Shown: positions 8,612-20,456, counted from the first letter of the stretch. The stretch is 64,000 bases of DNA from Verrucomicrobiaceae bacterium E54 (GCA_022548915.1 JAKZES010000021.1:1-64000); one strand, 5' to 3'. Notes: generated from the sequence alone by a model not told the origin. A program made the numbers and translations.

Positions 8612-9514
8612 TCAGGCATCGCCCTCGCCTTGACCGGCGACGGCCCCGTCAGGCGAAGCGGGCGCCAGCGGCTTGGTCACGGTGCGGACGAAGACCGCCC
8701 CGGCGAAGAGCACCATGGCGTTGTAGTAGATCCAGACCTGCACCAACAGGAAGGAACCGATCACGCCATAGACGCTGAAGCCCTGCCCGAACGAAAACGC
8801 CCCCAGCGCCCAGCGGCCGATTTCCCACAACAGCGCGACCCCGAGCGCCGTGCCGAGACACAGGCGCCAGCTCACCGGCTCCTTCGACAGGTAGCGGTAG
8901 AGCATGAAGAACACGAGCGTGTTGACGGCCACGCCCACCAGCAGGCTTCCGAGTCCCGGAATGCTCGCCGATGCCGGAAACCACTCGCGCACGATGGCAT
9001 TGCCGGCCCTCAGCAGCAGGCCCGCCACGAAGACGATCACCACCACCAGACCGGTGCCGAGCAGCATGGTCAACGAACGCACCCGGCTTGCGATCATGCG
9101 CCTCAGGGCATGGGCCACCCCCTTTGGCGCGGGCCGCTGGCGCACCTGCCAGATACGGTTGAAACCGCGGTCGATCTGCAAATACACCATCGATGCCGTG
9201 AACACGAGCGCCACCCCCGCCAACGGACCCGTGACCAGCGCGCCGGACTGGACGCGGCCGAGCATTTCCCCAAGTGCCTCGCCCACCTGCGGCGACAACT
9301 GCTGCGAGACCGTCGCGAGGATCTCCTCGCGCGCATCCCGCCCCCGCTCGACGAAGCGGAAAAAGTAGCCGACGCCCGCAATCAGCATCAACATCAGCGG
9401 AAAAAGCGAGAGCGCCGCGTAAAAGGCCACGCCGGCGGCCATCGATGGGCACTCGAAAAGCAGCAGGCCCCGTCCGAACTCGCTTGCCTGATGTTTGATC
9501 CTTGCCCACCCCAC
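8612..9514 (-). CDS. YihY/BrkB family inner-membrane protein
   Basis: About 300 residues with six predicted transmembrane helices. The first, after ECPSMAAGVAFYAALSLFPLMLMLIAG, shows the family hallmark (A..laY..llSLfPll). The region VFTASMVYLQIDRGFNRIW matches the conserved segment with Asn-Arg-Ile-Trp, and GSFLLVQVWIYYNAMVLFAGAVF is the final helix pair. Despite the old name RNase BN the family is a membrane protein of uncertain role, possibly a transporter or envelope factor. The start is a GTG at 9514. The gene converges with mscS (21 bp between stops) and diverges from the lipoprotein gene. Confidence 0.9.
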   Translation of the reverse strand: MGWARIKHQASEFGRGLLLFECPSMAAGVAFYAALSLFPLMLMLIAGVGYFFRFVERGRDAREEILATVSQQLSPQVGEALGEMLGRVQSGALVTGPLAGVALVFTASMVYLQIDRGFNRIWQVRQRPAPKGVAHALRRMIASRVRSLTMLLGTGLVVVIVFVAGLLLRAGNAIVREWFPASASIPGLGSLLVGVAVNTLVFFMLYRYLSKEPVSWRLCLGTALGVALLWEIGRWALGAFSFGQGFSVYGVIGSFLLVQVWIYYNAMVLFAGAVFVRTVTKPLAPASPDGAVAGQGEGDA

Positions 9515-9604
9515 GCCCCGACTATCGGAATTTCACCGCCCATCAGGCAAGTTCGCGCTCAAGGTTGATCCCAACCCGGAATTGCGCATCATGCGCCCTG
9601 TCTT

Positions 9605-11269
9605 ATGAATCGCCGACTCCTCACTCTCCTCCCGCTGCTGATGCTGGTGGCATCCTGCGCCGCTCCGATCAGCGTGAAGAACCACAAGGCGACTCCCCCA
9701 TCGGCAAGGGTGGTGCCCGAAACGACGCTCGCCTCGGCGCGAACCCCGGGCAAGGACGCCCGCAGCAAGCTCGGCCCTCTCCTCGATGCCCTGCGGACGG
9801 CCGGCAAGGCCATCGCCGACGGCGATGACAGCGCGGTCCCCGAGTACAACTACCTCACGGCCCGCCTGGTCGATCACCTGATCGAAGCGAAGGTCCAGCC
9901 CTGGCAACAGGCGGTCCGCGTGAACTCCGGATCGACGGAATACCTGCTCCGTGGAACCGAACCCGCCGATCTCCGCGATCCCGACCGGAAGTTCGTCCCC
10001 GCCGACCGGCTCTCCTTCGAGGGATTGCTGGCACGGGATACCGGTCGCACCCAGGGAGTCGGTGCCCCGCTCGTGAGCTTCCTCGGCAAGCAGCGGATGG
10101 AGCCCAGGGCGATCCCCTACCGCACCGTCACGGCGGTCGTCCGTTTCGATGCCAACGTCGCCACCCTCGACCTGCTCGACCCCTTCAAGACCCAGAGCTT
10201 CCGGCTCGGCGGACGGACCCTGCCGCTGCAGGCCGACTTCAACTCGCCGGTTGCCTACGGCTTGTCCAGGGAGCGCATCGACCTGCTCGGGTTCGCGCGC
10301 CTGATCAATCCCGCCGCCTACGACGAAACCGAGCGGCTGCTGAAGGTCCAGCCCTACGATCCCGACAAGATTCCCGTTCTGCTGGTGCACGGCCTGCAGG
10401 ACACACCGGCCTCCTTCGCCCCGATGTATTTCACCCTCATGAACGATCCCGCCGTCCGCGACAGGTTCCAGTTCTGGGCGTTCAGCTACCCGAGCGGCTA
10501 CCCCTACCCGATGCCGGCGGCCGCACTGCGAAAGGAGCTCGACGCCATGCGCCAGCTCCATCCGGATCACAAGGATCTCGTCATCATCGGCCACAGCATG
10601 GGAGGCCTGATCAGTCGGCTGATGGTCACCGACGTGGGGGAAAGGATCTGGCTCGAGTACTTCGGCACCCCGCCAGACAGCACCGAGATCGACGGCGAGA
10701 GCCGCCAACTTCTGGAGGACGCGCTGGTCTTCGACGCGCGACCGGACATCGCCCGGGCCATCTTCATGTCCGCCCCCCACCGCGGCAGTGAACTCGCCAC
10801 CAACATCATCGGCTGGATCGGCATCAAGCTGGTGCGCTTCCCGGCGACGCTCGCCGATGTCCGCGATTCCTTCGTCAACATCCTCACCCAGGACAGCTCC
10901 GGCACCCAACTCGACCGCTTCCCCAACAGCATCGACACGCTTTCGCCGCACAACCGGTTCATCAAGACGATCAACCGGTTTCCCATCCGCTCCGACATCC
11001 CCTACCACACCATCGTCGGCGACCGCGGCAGGGGGGACACCCCCGACAGCAGCGACGGCGTCGTGGCCTACTGGAGCTCGCACCTCGACGGTGCGGCCTC
11101 CGAGAAGATCGTGCCCAGCAATCACTCGTCCTACCACGACCCACAGGCCATCGAGGAGGTTCGGCGCATCCTCCACCTCCACGCCGGCCTTCCCTACCGG
11201 AAAAAAGCGGTTCTCGCCGACCGGGAGAAGCGCGAGATGGCCCGCCCTCCGGGACGCTGGCCCCAGTGA
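9605..11269 (+). CDS. Lipoprotein alpha/beta hydrolase
   Basis: 554 residues with a lipoprotein signal: positive MNRR, a hydrophobic core and the lipobox LVASC with Cys at residue 18. The C-terminal two thirds is an alpha/beta hydrolase: VLLVHGLQDTPASF near residue 260 supplies the oxyanion-loop HG, VIIGHSMGGLISRL near 328 supplies the Ser nucleophile elbow, and SNHSSYHDPQAIEEVRRIL near the end probably supplies the catalytic His. Substrate is not evident; esterase or lipase activity at the cell envelope is the likely role. No neighbour clearly shares its pathway; ppdK lies 263 bp downstream on the same strand. Confidence 0.85.
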   Translation: MNRRLLTLLPLLMLVASCAAPISVKNHKATPPSARVVPETTLASARTPGKDARSKLGPLLDALRTAGKAIADGDDSAVPEYNYLTARLVDHLIEAKVQPWQQAVRVNSGSTEYLLRGTEPADLRDPDRKFVPADRLSFEGLLARDTGRTQGVGAPLVSFLGKQRMEPRAIPYRTVTAVVRFDANVATLDLLDPFKTQSFRLGGRTLPLQADFNSPVAYGLSRERIDLLGFARLINPAAYDETERLLKVQPYDPDKIPVLLVHGLQDTPASFAPMYFTLMNDPAVRDRFQFWAFSYPSGYPYPMPAAALRKELDAMRQLHPDHKDLVIIGHSMGGLISRLMVTDVGERIWLEYFGTPPDSTEIDGESRQLLEDALVFDARPDIARAIFMSAPHRGSELATNIIGWIGIKLVRFPATLADVRDSFVNILTQDSSGTQLDRFPNSIDTLSPHNRFIKTINRFPIRSDIPYHTIVGDRGRGDTPDSSDGVVAYWSSHLDGAASEKIVPSNHSSYHDPQAIEEVRRILHLHAGLPYRKKAVLADREKREMARPPGRWPQ

Positions 11270-11270
11270 G

Positions 11271-11338
11271 GGTGGCGCAAAGCTTCCGCTTTGCGAGTGA
11301 TTCCCAAAGCTCCAGCTTCGGAGTTCCTCGCCGCCACC
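11271..11338. repeat. Palindromic intergenic element with GCTTCC hairpins
   Basis: An outer stem GGTGGCG/CGCCACC (11271-11277 with 11332-11338) encloses an inner perfect hairpin CGCAAAG-CTTCCG-CTTTGCG (11276-11295) and a second small hairpin around AAAGCTCCAGCTT. Related pieces occur downstream of ppdK (14453-14502). It looks like a REP-type repeat or structured 3' end after the lipoprotein hydrolase gene. Function is not known. Confidence 0.55.
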
Positions 11339-11410
11339 CCTTCTCGGGAAACCCCGCCACACCCCGGCCGGAGCCAAGCAAGGCCTGCCGTTTCCGCCGG
11401 AACTCGTTCA

Positions 11411-11438
11411 TTGACACGGGTTTCGCGCCCCCTAAGCT
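11411..11438 (+). promoter_or_regulatory. Candidate sigma-70-type promoter of ppdK
   Basis: TTGACA at 11411-11416 is followed after 16 bases by TAAGCT at 11433-11438. This is the best match to -35/-10 hexamers in the 263-bp gap upstream of ppdK, and would give a leader of about 85 nt. No transcription data support it. Confidence 0.4.
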
Positions 11439-11531
11439 CCGCGCGTCCGCGCCGGGGGCACTTTTGCACGCAGTCCGCATGCAGCCCGCCGGGCCGCGAA
11501 TTCTCAGTTACAACCCGACCACCACGAAAAG

Positions 11532-14360
<2,829 letters not shown>

Positions 14361-14409
14361 TCGTGGCGGTGGCTTCCAGCCCCCCTGCCTCGACAAGATC
14401 CCATTCCCA

Positions 14410-14444
14410 CCGCCCCTTCCGCCCCGCGCGGAAGGGGCGGTTTT
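14410..14444 (+). terminator. Rho-independent terminator of ppdK
   Basis: A perfect 13-bp GC-rich stem (14410-14422 with 14428-14440; left arm CCGCCCCTTCCGC) with a 5-nt loop is followed by TTTT. An identical hairpin occurs at 15639-15669. Confidence 0.85.
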
Positions 14445-14452
14445 GCGTTCGC

Positions 14453-14502
14453 GTGGCGCAAGCTTCCAGCGTGCGAGCCGATTGGCCCGCTTCCAGCGGG
14501 CC
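14453..14502. repeat. GCTTCCAGC palindromic repeat pair
   Basis: GTGGCGCAAGCTTCCAGC begins an imperfect hairpin, followed by a perfect one, GGCCCGC-TTCCA-GCGGGCC (14484-14490 with 14496-14502). The same GTGGCGCAA..GCTTCC start is seen at 11272. These look like dispersed intergenic palindromes. No protein is encoded in the 14361-14613 gap. Confidence 0.5.
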
Positions 14503-14613
14503 TTGAACCTGCAATTCGTGAAGCCCAGTCGTCTCCTGTTGTGAGGCAACACGCACTCCTTGAGCCGCTCCTTTCCTCGCTTGCGACTCCCCGAAAAGAG
14601 CTTCATCATCACC

Positions 14614-14919
14614 ATGATGCCACCTGAAGATCACCACTTCCGCCGCGAGGACCGCGCGTTGCTCTGGCAGCGCACGGCGCGGCACATCGAGGAGCATCCG
14701 GATGATCTTTCCATCGCCTTGGAAAACCTCGATCGATGGCAGGCGCTCGGACGCGTGCATCCGGGACCGATTCACGATTGGCGACGACGAATCCACGCCG
14801 CGCAGGATTCTCCCAAGGGACTGCGCGCTCTGGTCCGATTCATGGCGGCGCCAAACCACGATTCCGAGCCGATCAAATCCTGCTCCCCTTTCGTCGGTCT
14901 ACCGAGGACCGTTCGCTAG
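14614..14919 (+). CDS. Small helical protein, putative partner/antitoxin of the DUF6036 nucleotidyltransferase
   Basis: A 101-residue protein, MMPPEDHHFRREDRALLWQR.., rich in charged helices. The pattern R..LLWQRTARHIEEHP followed by A.ENLDRWQ and DWRRRI resembles the small proteins that often precede nucleotidyltransferase genes in putative toxin-antitoxin operons. Its TAG stop ends one base before the ATG of the next gene, so the two are probably translated together. Two adjacent ATGs (14614, 14617) are possible starts; an upstream TTG at 14560 is less likely. There is no clear ribosome-binding site. Function is inferred only from gene pairing. Confidence 0.65.
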   Translation: MMPPEDHHFRREDRALLWQRTARHIEEHPDDLSIALENLDRWQALGRVHPGPIHDWRRRIHAAQDSPKGLRALVRFMAAPNHDSEPIKSCSPFVGLPRTVR

Positions 14920-14920
14920 C

Positions 14921-15448
14921 ATGACGCTCGAGGCCCTCAAGCACCTTCTTCGTTCCGCCACTGCCTTGGCGGATGACCGGCGTTTTCTTGTCCTTGGCTC
15001 CGCATCGCTGCTCGCCACGTTTCCGGACCTCGGCGACGCAGACTCCATTCTTGCGACCACCTACGACGCGGACCTGTGCCCGGAACCTTTCGATGAACTC
15101 ACCGGCATCATGCTGGATGAGGCACTCGGAGAGAATCGCGCCTACTTCCGTCGCCACGGCTACCACGCCGATATCTTGAGAGACTCCATCCTCAATACCC
15201 TGCCAACAGGATGGCGGGAGCGACTCGTGACCATTCCCGACTGCCCGACCGCTTTGGCGCTCGAAGTGAATGACCTTGCCGCGGTGAAGCTCCTCGTCGG
15301 TCGCCCCAAGGATCTTGAGCTGATACGCCAACTCCATGAGTCTGGAAGAATCACAGCAGGGACGGTCCGCGAGCGGATCGATGCCCTGGAGATCTCGGTC
15401 GAACTCAAGCCAAGGCTTCTGGCAAATTTCAAATCCGCCATGGAGTAG
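14921..15448 (+). CDS. DUF6036-type nucleotidyltransferase-like protein
   Basis: 175 residues. The N-terminal half shows a minimal nucleotidyltransferase signature: FLVLGSASLLATFPD (Gly-Ser) followed by TTYDADL (Asp-x-Asp) near residue 48. The C-terminal half has LALEVNDLAAVKLLVGRPKDLELIRQL, a Lys/Arg-rich helical motif that is a hallmark of DUF6036 proteins. Relatives of the AbiEii/MenA type are toxins that modify tRNA or other targets with nucleotides; whether this protein does so is unknown. It is coupled to the small gene at 14614. A longer in-frame start at 14702 overlaps the partner and is rejected. The pair sits between duplicated ppdK ends, which suggests horizontal acquisition. Confidence 0.75.
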   Translation: MTLEALKHLLRSATALADDRRFLVLGSASLLATFPDLGDADSILATTYDADLCPEPFDELTGIMLDEALGENRAYFRRHGYHADILRDSILNTLPTGWRERLVTIPDCPTALALEVNDLAAVKLLVGRPKDLELIRQLHESGRITAGTVRERIDALEISVELKPRLLANFKSAME

Positions 15449-15488
15449 CCCGGGCAGTGGTCTGCCGCGAGTCACCCCATGATCGAGA

Positions 15489-15672
15489 GCCGCCGCCCAC
15501 GCCGCGATCACGGACGGCAGCAAGCCGTAGAGGCCACCAAGCGCGAGACGTTTCGCAAGACCGCCAAGAAGGCCGCGCGCAAGCAGTAATCGCGGTGGTG
15601 GCTTCCAGCCGCCGTGCCTCGGCCAGCTCCCATTCCCACCGCCCCTTCCGCCCCGCGCGGAAGGGGCGGTTT
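15489..15672 (+). repeat. Direct repeat copy B: degenerate ppdK 3' end plus terminator
   Basis: This matches 14262-14443. The stretch CACGCCGCGATCA..GACGGC..CAAGCCG is followed by an in-frame TAG and a 10-nt deletion relative to ppdK. A tail with about 12 extra bases then reads KRETFRKTAKKAARKQ in a shifted frame, followed by the TTCCAGCC spacer and an identical terminator. There is no start codon or upstream ppdK sequence, so it is a non-functional remnant. Confidence 0.8.
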
Positions 15673-15677
15673 GTTTT
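15639..15677 (+). terminator. Second copy of the ppdK terminator
   Basis: The same 13-bp stem as at 14410 (15639-15651 with 15657-15669) is followed by TTTGTTTT. It now ends the DUF6036 cassette. From 15678 to 15820 I recognise nothing except an AAGAGGAG ribosome-binding site just before the next gene. Confidence 0.8.
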
Positions 15678-15820
15678 GCAGACCGACTGCGCACCACGGA
15701 GCCCAACAGACGCATGAACCGCTGCTCGAATCGCCGACGGCGCGTCCTCCAATGCCCGACAGTCCCTTTCATTGACGCCAACTCGCCGGCAGGCCAGCTT
15801 CCCAAGAGGAGATGGTCGAC

Positions 15821-17230
15821 ATGAACCCCCACTCAGCGGAAGCAACTGGTCCCACCCGCACGACATCAAGTCCCTTCCACCGGCGAATCGCCATTCGTTC
15901 GGCGATCCTGATTACCGTGCTGGGAGTTGCCCAGGCCGCCCCGGTTGGCCATCCGCCCATTCCCGGACTCCCTGCGAGCCAATCCTACAAGCTGCGGATC
16001 GATGGCGTCCCCGTGGCGGTCAATGACGAAAGCGATTTCGACTTCCACACCGCCTTCTTCTCGATGGATGAACCGGTCACGGTCGAGGTCGAGTTTCCCG
16101 GCGACGCTTCCCACGCCTCCGTCCACCCCCTGCGACACGGCATCAAGCCGAAGGTGGTGGACAACACCATTTCCTTTCGTTTGGAGAAGCCGCTGAAGCT
16201 GGTCATCCGGACCGAGGGCATGCTGCCGCTGGCTCTCTGCGCCACCCCCGTGGAAAGGGAGATCCCCGAACCCGGGGAACCGCATGTCCTGTATTTCGGA
16301 CCGGGTGTTCACGAGCCCGGCCTGATCGAGCCGGTCTCCGGTCAGACCGTTTATCTCGCCGCCGGGGCCCTGGTGAAGGGCCGCATCGAGACCCGCGACG
16401 CCACCGGCGTCACCATCCGCGGCCGCGGCACGCTCGACTCCCGCGGCTTCTCAGTGCGTGACGACAAGACCCACGCCGTCCTCTTCGAGCGCTGCAAGGA
16501 CGTCCACCTCGAGGGCATCGGCATCCGGGGTGGAAGCTGGTGGATGACGCTCTTCCTGCTCACCAAGGACGCCTCGGCCACCCACCTCAGCCTGTTGGGC
16601 AAGACGGTCAACACCGACGGCATCGACATCGACGGGGCGGAGAACTTCGTCGCTCGGGACTGCTTCATCCGCTGCGAGGACGACGGCTTCGGCTGGCACG
16701 CGGTCGATGCCGAAGCCAACGGCCAACCACCGACCCGCGACTGCCTGGCTGAGGACTGCGTGATCTGGAACACCGGCTGGGGCAACGGACTGCGCGTCGG
16801 TGCCTCGATGGAGACCGACCTCTTCGAGAACATCACCTTCCGCAACATCGACGTCCTCGAGCACGCCGGTGCGGCCATCTACAGCGACCATTCCGACTGG
16901 GCCCTCTGCCGCAACATCCGCTTCGAGAACTTCTTCATCGAATCCCGCGGAAAGAAGGACCGCCCCGTCATCAACATCTACATCGCGAAGACCCGCTACA
17001 GCAACGCGACCGGCTTCCGCGACGAGCGCGGCCACTACGACGGACTGGAGTTCGTCAGGGTCTTCGCCCCGGCAGGCACTTCCGTCCAACTCACCGGACA
17101 CAGCGACGCGCACCGGATCGAGAACGTACTGTTCGGCCATTGCCGCCTTGGCAATGAGCCCATCGATGGCCCGGAGGACATCGAGACGAACGAGTTCGTT
17201 GGTCCCGTGAGGTTCGAGACCGCCGGTTGA
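15821..17230 (+). CDS. Exported GH28-like right-handed beta-helix protein
   Basis: 469 residues with a signal-anchor-like N-terminus (RIAIRSAILITVLGVAQAA). A small beta domain precedes a parallel beta-helix with the GH28 order of active-site-like segments: NTDGIDIDG near residue 264, then CEDDGFGWHA near 286, then WGNGLRVGAS. In GH28 the paired aspartates hydrolyse galacturonan or related glycosidic bonds; the canonical GHG and RxK motifs are not clearly kept, so specificity is uncertain. The ATG at 15821 was chosen because AAGAGGAG is nine bases upstream; the ATG at 15812 would touch it. It converges with an SGNH-hydrolase gene, only 4 bp between stops. Confidence 0.75.
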   Translation: MNPHSAEATGPTRTTSSPFHRRIAIRSAILITVLGVAQAAPVGHPPIPGLPASQSYKLRIDGVPVAVNDESDFDFHTAFFSMDEPVTVEVEFPGDASHASVHPLRHGIKPKVVDNTISFRLEKPLKLVIRTEGMLPLALCATPVEREIPEPGEPHVLYFGPGVHEPGLIEPVSGQTVYLAAGALVKGRIETRDATGVTIRGRGTLDSRGFSVRDDKTHAVLFERCKDVHLEGIGIRGGSWWMTLFLLTKDASATHLSLLGKTVNTDGIDIDGAENFVARDCFIRCEDDGFGWHAVDAEANGQPPTRDCLAEDCVIWNTGWGNGLRVGASMETDLFENITFRNIDVLEHAGAAIYSDHSDWALCRNIRFENFFIESRGKKDRPVINIYIAKTRYSNATGFRDERGHYDGLEFVRVFAPAGTSVQLTGHSDAHRIENVLFGHCRLGNEPIDGPEDIETNEFVGPVRFETAG

Positions 17231-17234
17231 TGGC

Positions 17235-20200
17235 CTAGTCGAGCAGTGGCTGAAGCGCCGCGAACCACTTGTCGGCCATCTTGGCCGCACCGCCTTCGGT
17301 CGGGTGGACCTGATCGGCCACCGTGTCGGACACGGGATCCCAGCCGTCGGCCTGGTTCACGATGATCACCGGCTGCTCCGGCGAATCGAGGTCGGTGGCG
17401 ACTTCCGTCAGGCGGGTATTCAGGGCCGGAATGTAGGAATACTTCGGCAGCTTCGAGCTGGTGATGACCTGGGCGAGCAGGATGACCACGTCCGGATTGT
17501 GGGTGCGGCAGGTGGCGATCATCGATCGGGTCGCCGCATCGACCTCGTTGACGATGGAGGCCTCGCCCTGGATGTCGGCGAAGTAGTTGTGTCCCGCATG
17601 AATGAGAACGATGTCGGCGATATGAGCGGGAAAGATCGTGGCCAGGTTGGCGGCGACCTGGGTCGCGTTCTGTCCACTGTAGCCCTCGTGCTTCAGGGTC
17701 ACGCCCTGTTGGGTGTTGGTCTTGCTGCCGACGAACTCGTAACGATAGCCGGCGGTGGTGAGAAGGCCGTTCAGGACCGGTCGATAGACGAAGTAGCCCG
17801 TGCCGCCTTCCGTGATCGAGTCGCCGACGCACATGATCCGGGCCTTGGGCTCGGTATTGGTGGCGATGTAGAAGGACCGGTCCTCGGCGGGCGTCGATTC
17901 CTGGAGGGGAATCTCCGATCCTGAGGCGGGAAACGCGTCCGCGAACCGCTGCTCCCAGCGCTTGCGGTACAGCGGACCCTCGAGGTCACTCGAGCGATAG
18001 ACGAAGTATGGGGACGATGCCGGCCCGGTGAGAAGCAGATCGACATTCGCTGCAGGATCCGCCGAGACAATCTTCAGGCCCAATGCAGCGGGCGCGGTGA
18101 CCGTGATGGTGGTGTCGTCCAGAAGGGCCGGGTCGCTGACGAGCGGGTTGCCCGACGGATCCCGGATGTCGGCGGCGGTGGGTATGCTCAACCGCAGGGT
18201 GCCCTCGTTGGTCGGCGTGACCACCACGGTGAAGATCCCTGGCGAGGCCTCGGTGATGGCGCCAAAGTTGACGTTCGCACTGCCCGCATTTGCAAAGTCA
18301 GCCGCGCTGACGGTGCCCTCGTTGATGTCCTCGCTGAACTCCACGGTGTACGTCACCGGAACATCGACCTCGACGGATGCGCCTCCCCGGTCGTCAGTGA
18401 TGCCAACCAAGGTGGGAGGGTCGGGATCCGGGTCCGCTTGCGCCACGCTGCCGCTCACCGTGATATTGTCCCAGCGAAGGATGTCCGTGAATAGGGGCGG
18501 CGCGCTCGACGTGGCATAAAGACGGAACGTGATGGATGCCAAACCGTCATAGGAACCGCCCGAGAGATCGAGCGTGGCAGACTCATAGGGGGTGCCTACC
18601 GTTGCAGGATTCGCCGAATAGTTTCCCGGAATGCTGCTCACGAAACCATCGAGGCTCGATCTCACTTCGAAAGTGAACTGCGAACCTGCCTGGGCCGCCT
18701 GAACGTAGTAGTCGAAAGCCAACTCGGTGAGATGGAGTGAGTAGCCGCCGACCGCGGTGATGGTGAATTCGATGTAGCTCGTCCCGGCAGTGTCGCTGGG
18801 GCCGCGACCGAAGTAGTTGCCGGCGGTGGACCGACCGAACGAGGCCGAGCTGCCCGATGTCCACCCCGCTCCGGTCATGGTGGACGAGCTCGTGTTGGTT
18901 GCCTCGGTGGTCGGATTGTCCAGCGATGCATCTTCGAAGTCATAGAAGACGATGCTCGGGCTGGGGGTTTGGGTCGTGATGCCGATCACGAGCGCCGGAT
19001 TGGTCTGAAGATTCGGGGCGGTGGCGTCATCCTCGGCCACAAAGTAGACGTCGTAGGTGGTGCCGGGTGTCAGTCCGGTGATGGCTGCCGTGCTCTCGGT
19101 GTCGGCGCTCAAGGCGATGCTGCCACCGGCGATGGCGGGACTGTTGCTGGAATCGTCGCCTGCCTTGACTTGAGCGGCCGAGGGAGCCGGATCGCCATCG
19201 GCGACGACCACGAAGTAAGCGGTGCCGGTCTCGTCAATCCGGGCGCGTGCGGTGGCACCAGTGGTGGTGACCCCGTCGACCTGCGGCCAACCGGCGATCC
19301 AGGCAGGTGGCGTGGTGTCGGCCATGGTGACGGTGATGATAGTGTCGTCCAGAAGGGCCGGGTCGCTGTCGAGTAGGTTGCCCGAAGGATCCTGAATGTC
19401 GGCGGTGGTCGGGATGCTCAACTGCAGCGTGCCTGAGGTGGTCGGCGTGACCACCACGGAGAAGATCCCCGGCGAGGTTTCGGTGATGGTGCCGAAGCTG
19501 AGGTTCGAACTGCCCGCATTGGCAAAGTCAGCGGAACTTACCGTACCTTCGTCGATGTCCTCGCTGAACTCCACGGTGTAGGTCACATCGACATCAACCT
19601 CAACGGACGCGCCTCCCTGGTCGTCGGTGATGCCAACCAAGGTGGGCGGAGAGAGATCCGGACCAACAGGGGTGTAGGTGAAATCCACGTTGTCGAAACG
19701 GATCGTGTCGTTGATCGAACCGAAGCCGATCTGCGCGTTCGCAGAATCAAAGGTGAAGCCGGTCACCCCGACGGTCAGTATGTCGGTGCTGAAGTCGTTG
19801 ATCGTGATGGTAAAGTCGCCCGTGGTGCCGCCGGTCGGGGTCCAGGTGACCGTGGCGCGATACCAAGTGTCGTCAGAAATGGTCGCGCCCTCTGAAGCCA
19901 GTACGTCACTTGTCCCATCGGAGGTTCCGTCCTGGATGATGCCGGCGATGGCATTCGGATTTCCTTCCGTGATGCGTGCGTAAAGCAATTCGCCTGCCGA
20001 GGTGCCCGTGATCCCGTTGGCCACGTCGCCGATGATGAAGCCGACGTCATCGAAGCCGGCTTCGTTGGGCATCAGGAAGTCGAAGGTGCCGGAAACCGCG
20101 TTGGACAGGTCGATTGCCGCCGTATTGACCAGATAAGCTCCGGGAAGCCCGTTGTTGCCGACGCCAGCGGTGGCGGACACTTGTCCTGCAAGACCCGCAC

Positions 20201-20405
20201 TTCCCCCTGCTCCGTTGCTTCCGGCTCCGGCCGACGAAGTTGCGTAAGTGGCGGTGCCGGCCGTCTGGACCAAGCTCCAACCGGCCGGTGGCGTGTTGCT
20301 CCCAGCGGTCGAGGATTCGAAATCTTCGTCCAGCGTGATCTGTGCATCGAGCGTGGAAGTCAGGCAGCCAGCCAGAACGGCGAGTGCGGTTGTGAGATGT
20401 TTCAT
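17235..20405 (-). CDS. Large exported protein with repeated beta domains and C-terminal SGNH/GDSL hydrolase
   Basis: 1056 residues with signal peptide MKHLTTALAVLAGCLTSTLDAQ. The order is a lectin-like beta-sandwich (residues 25-245), a SwmB-like Ig repeat (about 252-345), an FN3-like segment ending YDVYFVAEDD, a second beta-sandwich, a second SwmB-like repeat (about 661-760), then an SGNH hydrolase. The latter has GDSITEG (block I Ser) near 858, HAGHNYF (block III Asn) near 934 and DQVHPTEGG (block V Asp/His) near 1033. It is probably an esterase that deacylates a polysaccharide. The two SwmB repeats are nearly identical, a recent internal duplication. The start is at the signal peptide, not the upstream in-frame codon at 20489. 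Confidence 0.85.
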   Translation of the reverse strand: MKHLTTALAVLAGCLTSTLDAQITLDEDFESSTAGSNTPPAGWSLVQTAGTATYATSSAGAGSNGAGGSAGLAGQVSATAGVGNNGLPGAYLVNTAAIDLSNAVSGTFDFLMPNEAGFDDVGFIIGDVANGITGTSAGELLYARITEGNPNAIAGIIQDGTSDGTSDVLASEGATISDDTWYRATVTWTPTGGTTGDFTITINDFSTDILTVGVTGFTFDSANAQIGFGSINDTIRFDNVDFTYTPVGPDLSPPTLVGITDDQGGASVEVDVDVTYTVEFSEDIDEGTVSSADFANAGSSNLSFGTITETSPGIFSVVVTPTTSGTLQLSIPTTADIQDPSGNLLDSDPALLDDTIITVTMADTTPPAWIAGWPQVDGVTTTGATARARIDETGTAYFVVVADGDPAPSAAQVKAGDDSSNSPAIAGGSIALSADTESTAAITGLTPGTTYDVYFVAEDDATAPNLQTNPALVIGITTQTPSPSIVFYDFEDASLDNPTTEATNTSSSTMTGAGWTSGSSASFGRSTAGNYFGRGPSDTAGTSYIEFTITAVGGYSLHLTELAFDYYVQAAQAGSQFTFEVRSSLDGFVSSIPGNYSANPATVGTPYESATLDLSGGSYDGLASITFRLYATSSAPPLFTDILRWDNITVSGSVAQADPDPDPPTLVGITDDRGGASVEVDVPVTYTVEFSEDINEGTVSAADFANAGSANVNFGAITEASPGIFTVVVTPTNEGTLRLSIPTAADIRDPSGNPLVSDPALLDDTTITVTAPAALGLKIVSADPAANVDLLLTGPASSPYFVYRSSDLEGPLYRKRWEQRFADAFPASGSEIPLQESTPAEDRSFYIATNTEPKARIMCVGDSITEGGTGYFVYRPVLNGLLTTAGYRYEFVGSKTNTQQGVTLKHEGYSGQNATQVAANLATIFPAHIADIVLIHAGHNYFADIQGEASIVNEVDAATRSMIATCRTHNPDVVILLAQVITSSKLPKYSYIPALNTRLTEVATDLDSPEQPVIIVNQADGWDPVSDTVADQVHPTEGGAAKMADKWFAALQPLLD

Positions 20406-20456
20406 GACGGTGTGAGATGAGTTGCGGGGGCGATGAGCAGGCTGCACAGACAATTG

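Noticed and set aside
9533-11377. 614-residue minus-strand frame opposite the lipoprotein hydrolase
   Set aside because: Mirror frame; the plus strand has a lipobox and a complete hydrolase signature.
14702-14920. Upstream in-frame extension of the DUF6036 gene
   Set aside because: It overlaps the partner gene almost wholly. The ATG at 14921, one base after the partner stop, gives the family N-terminus.
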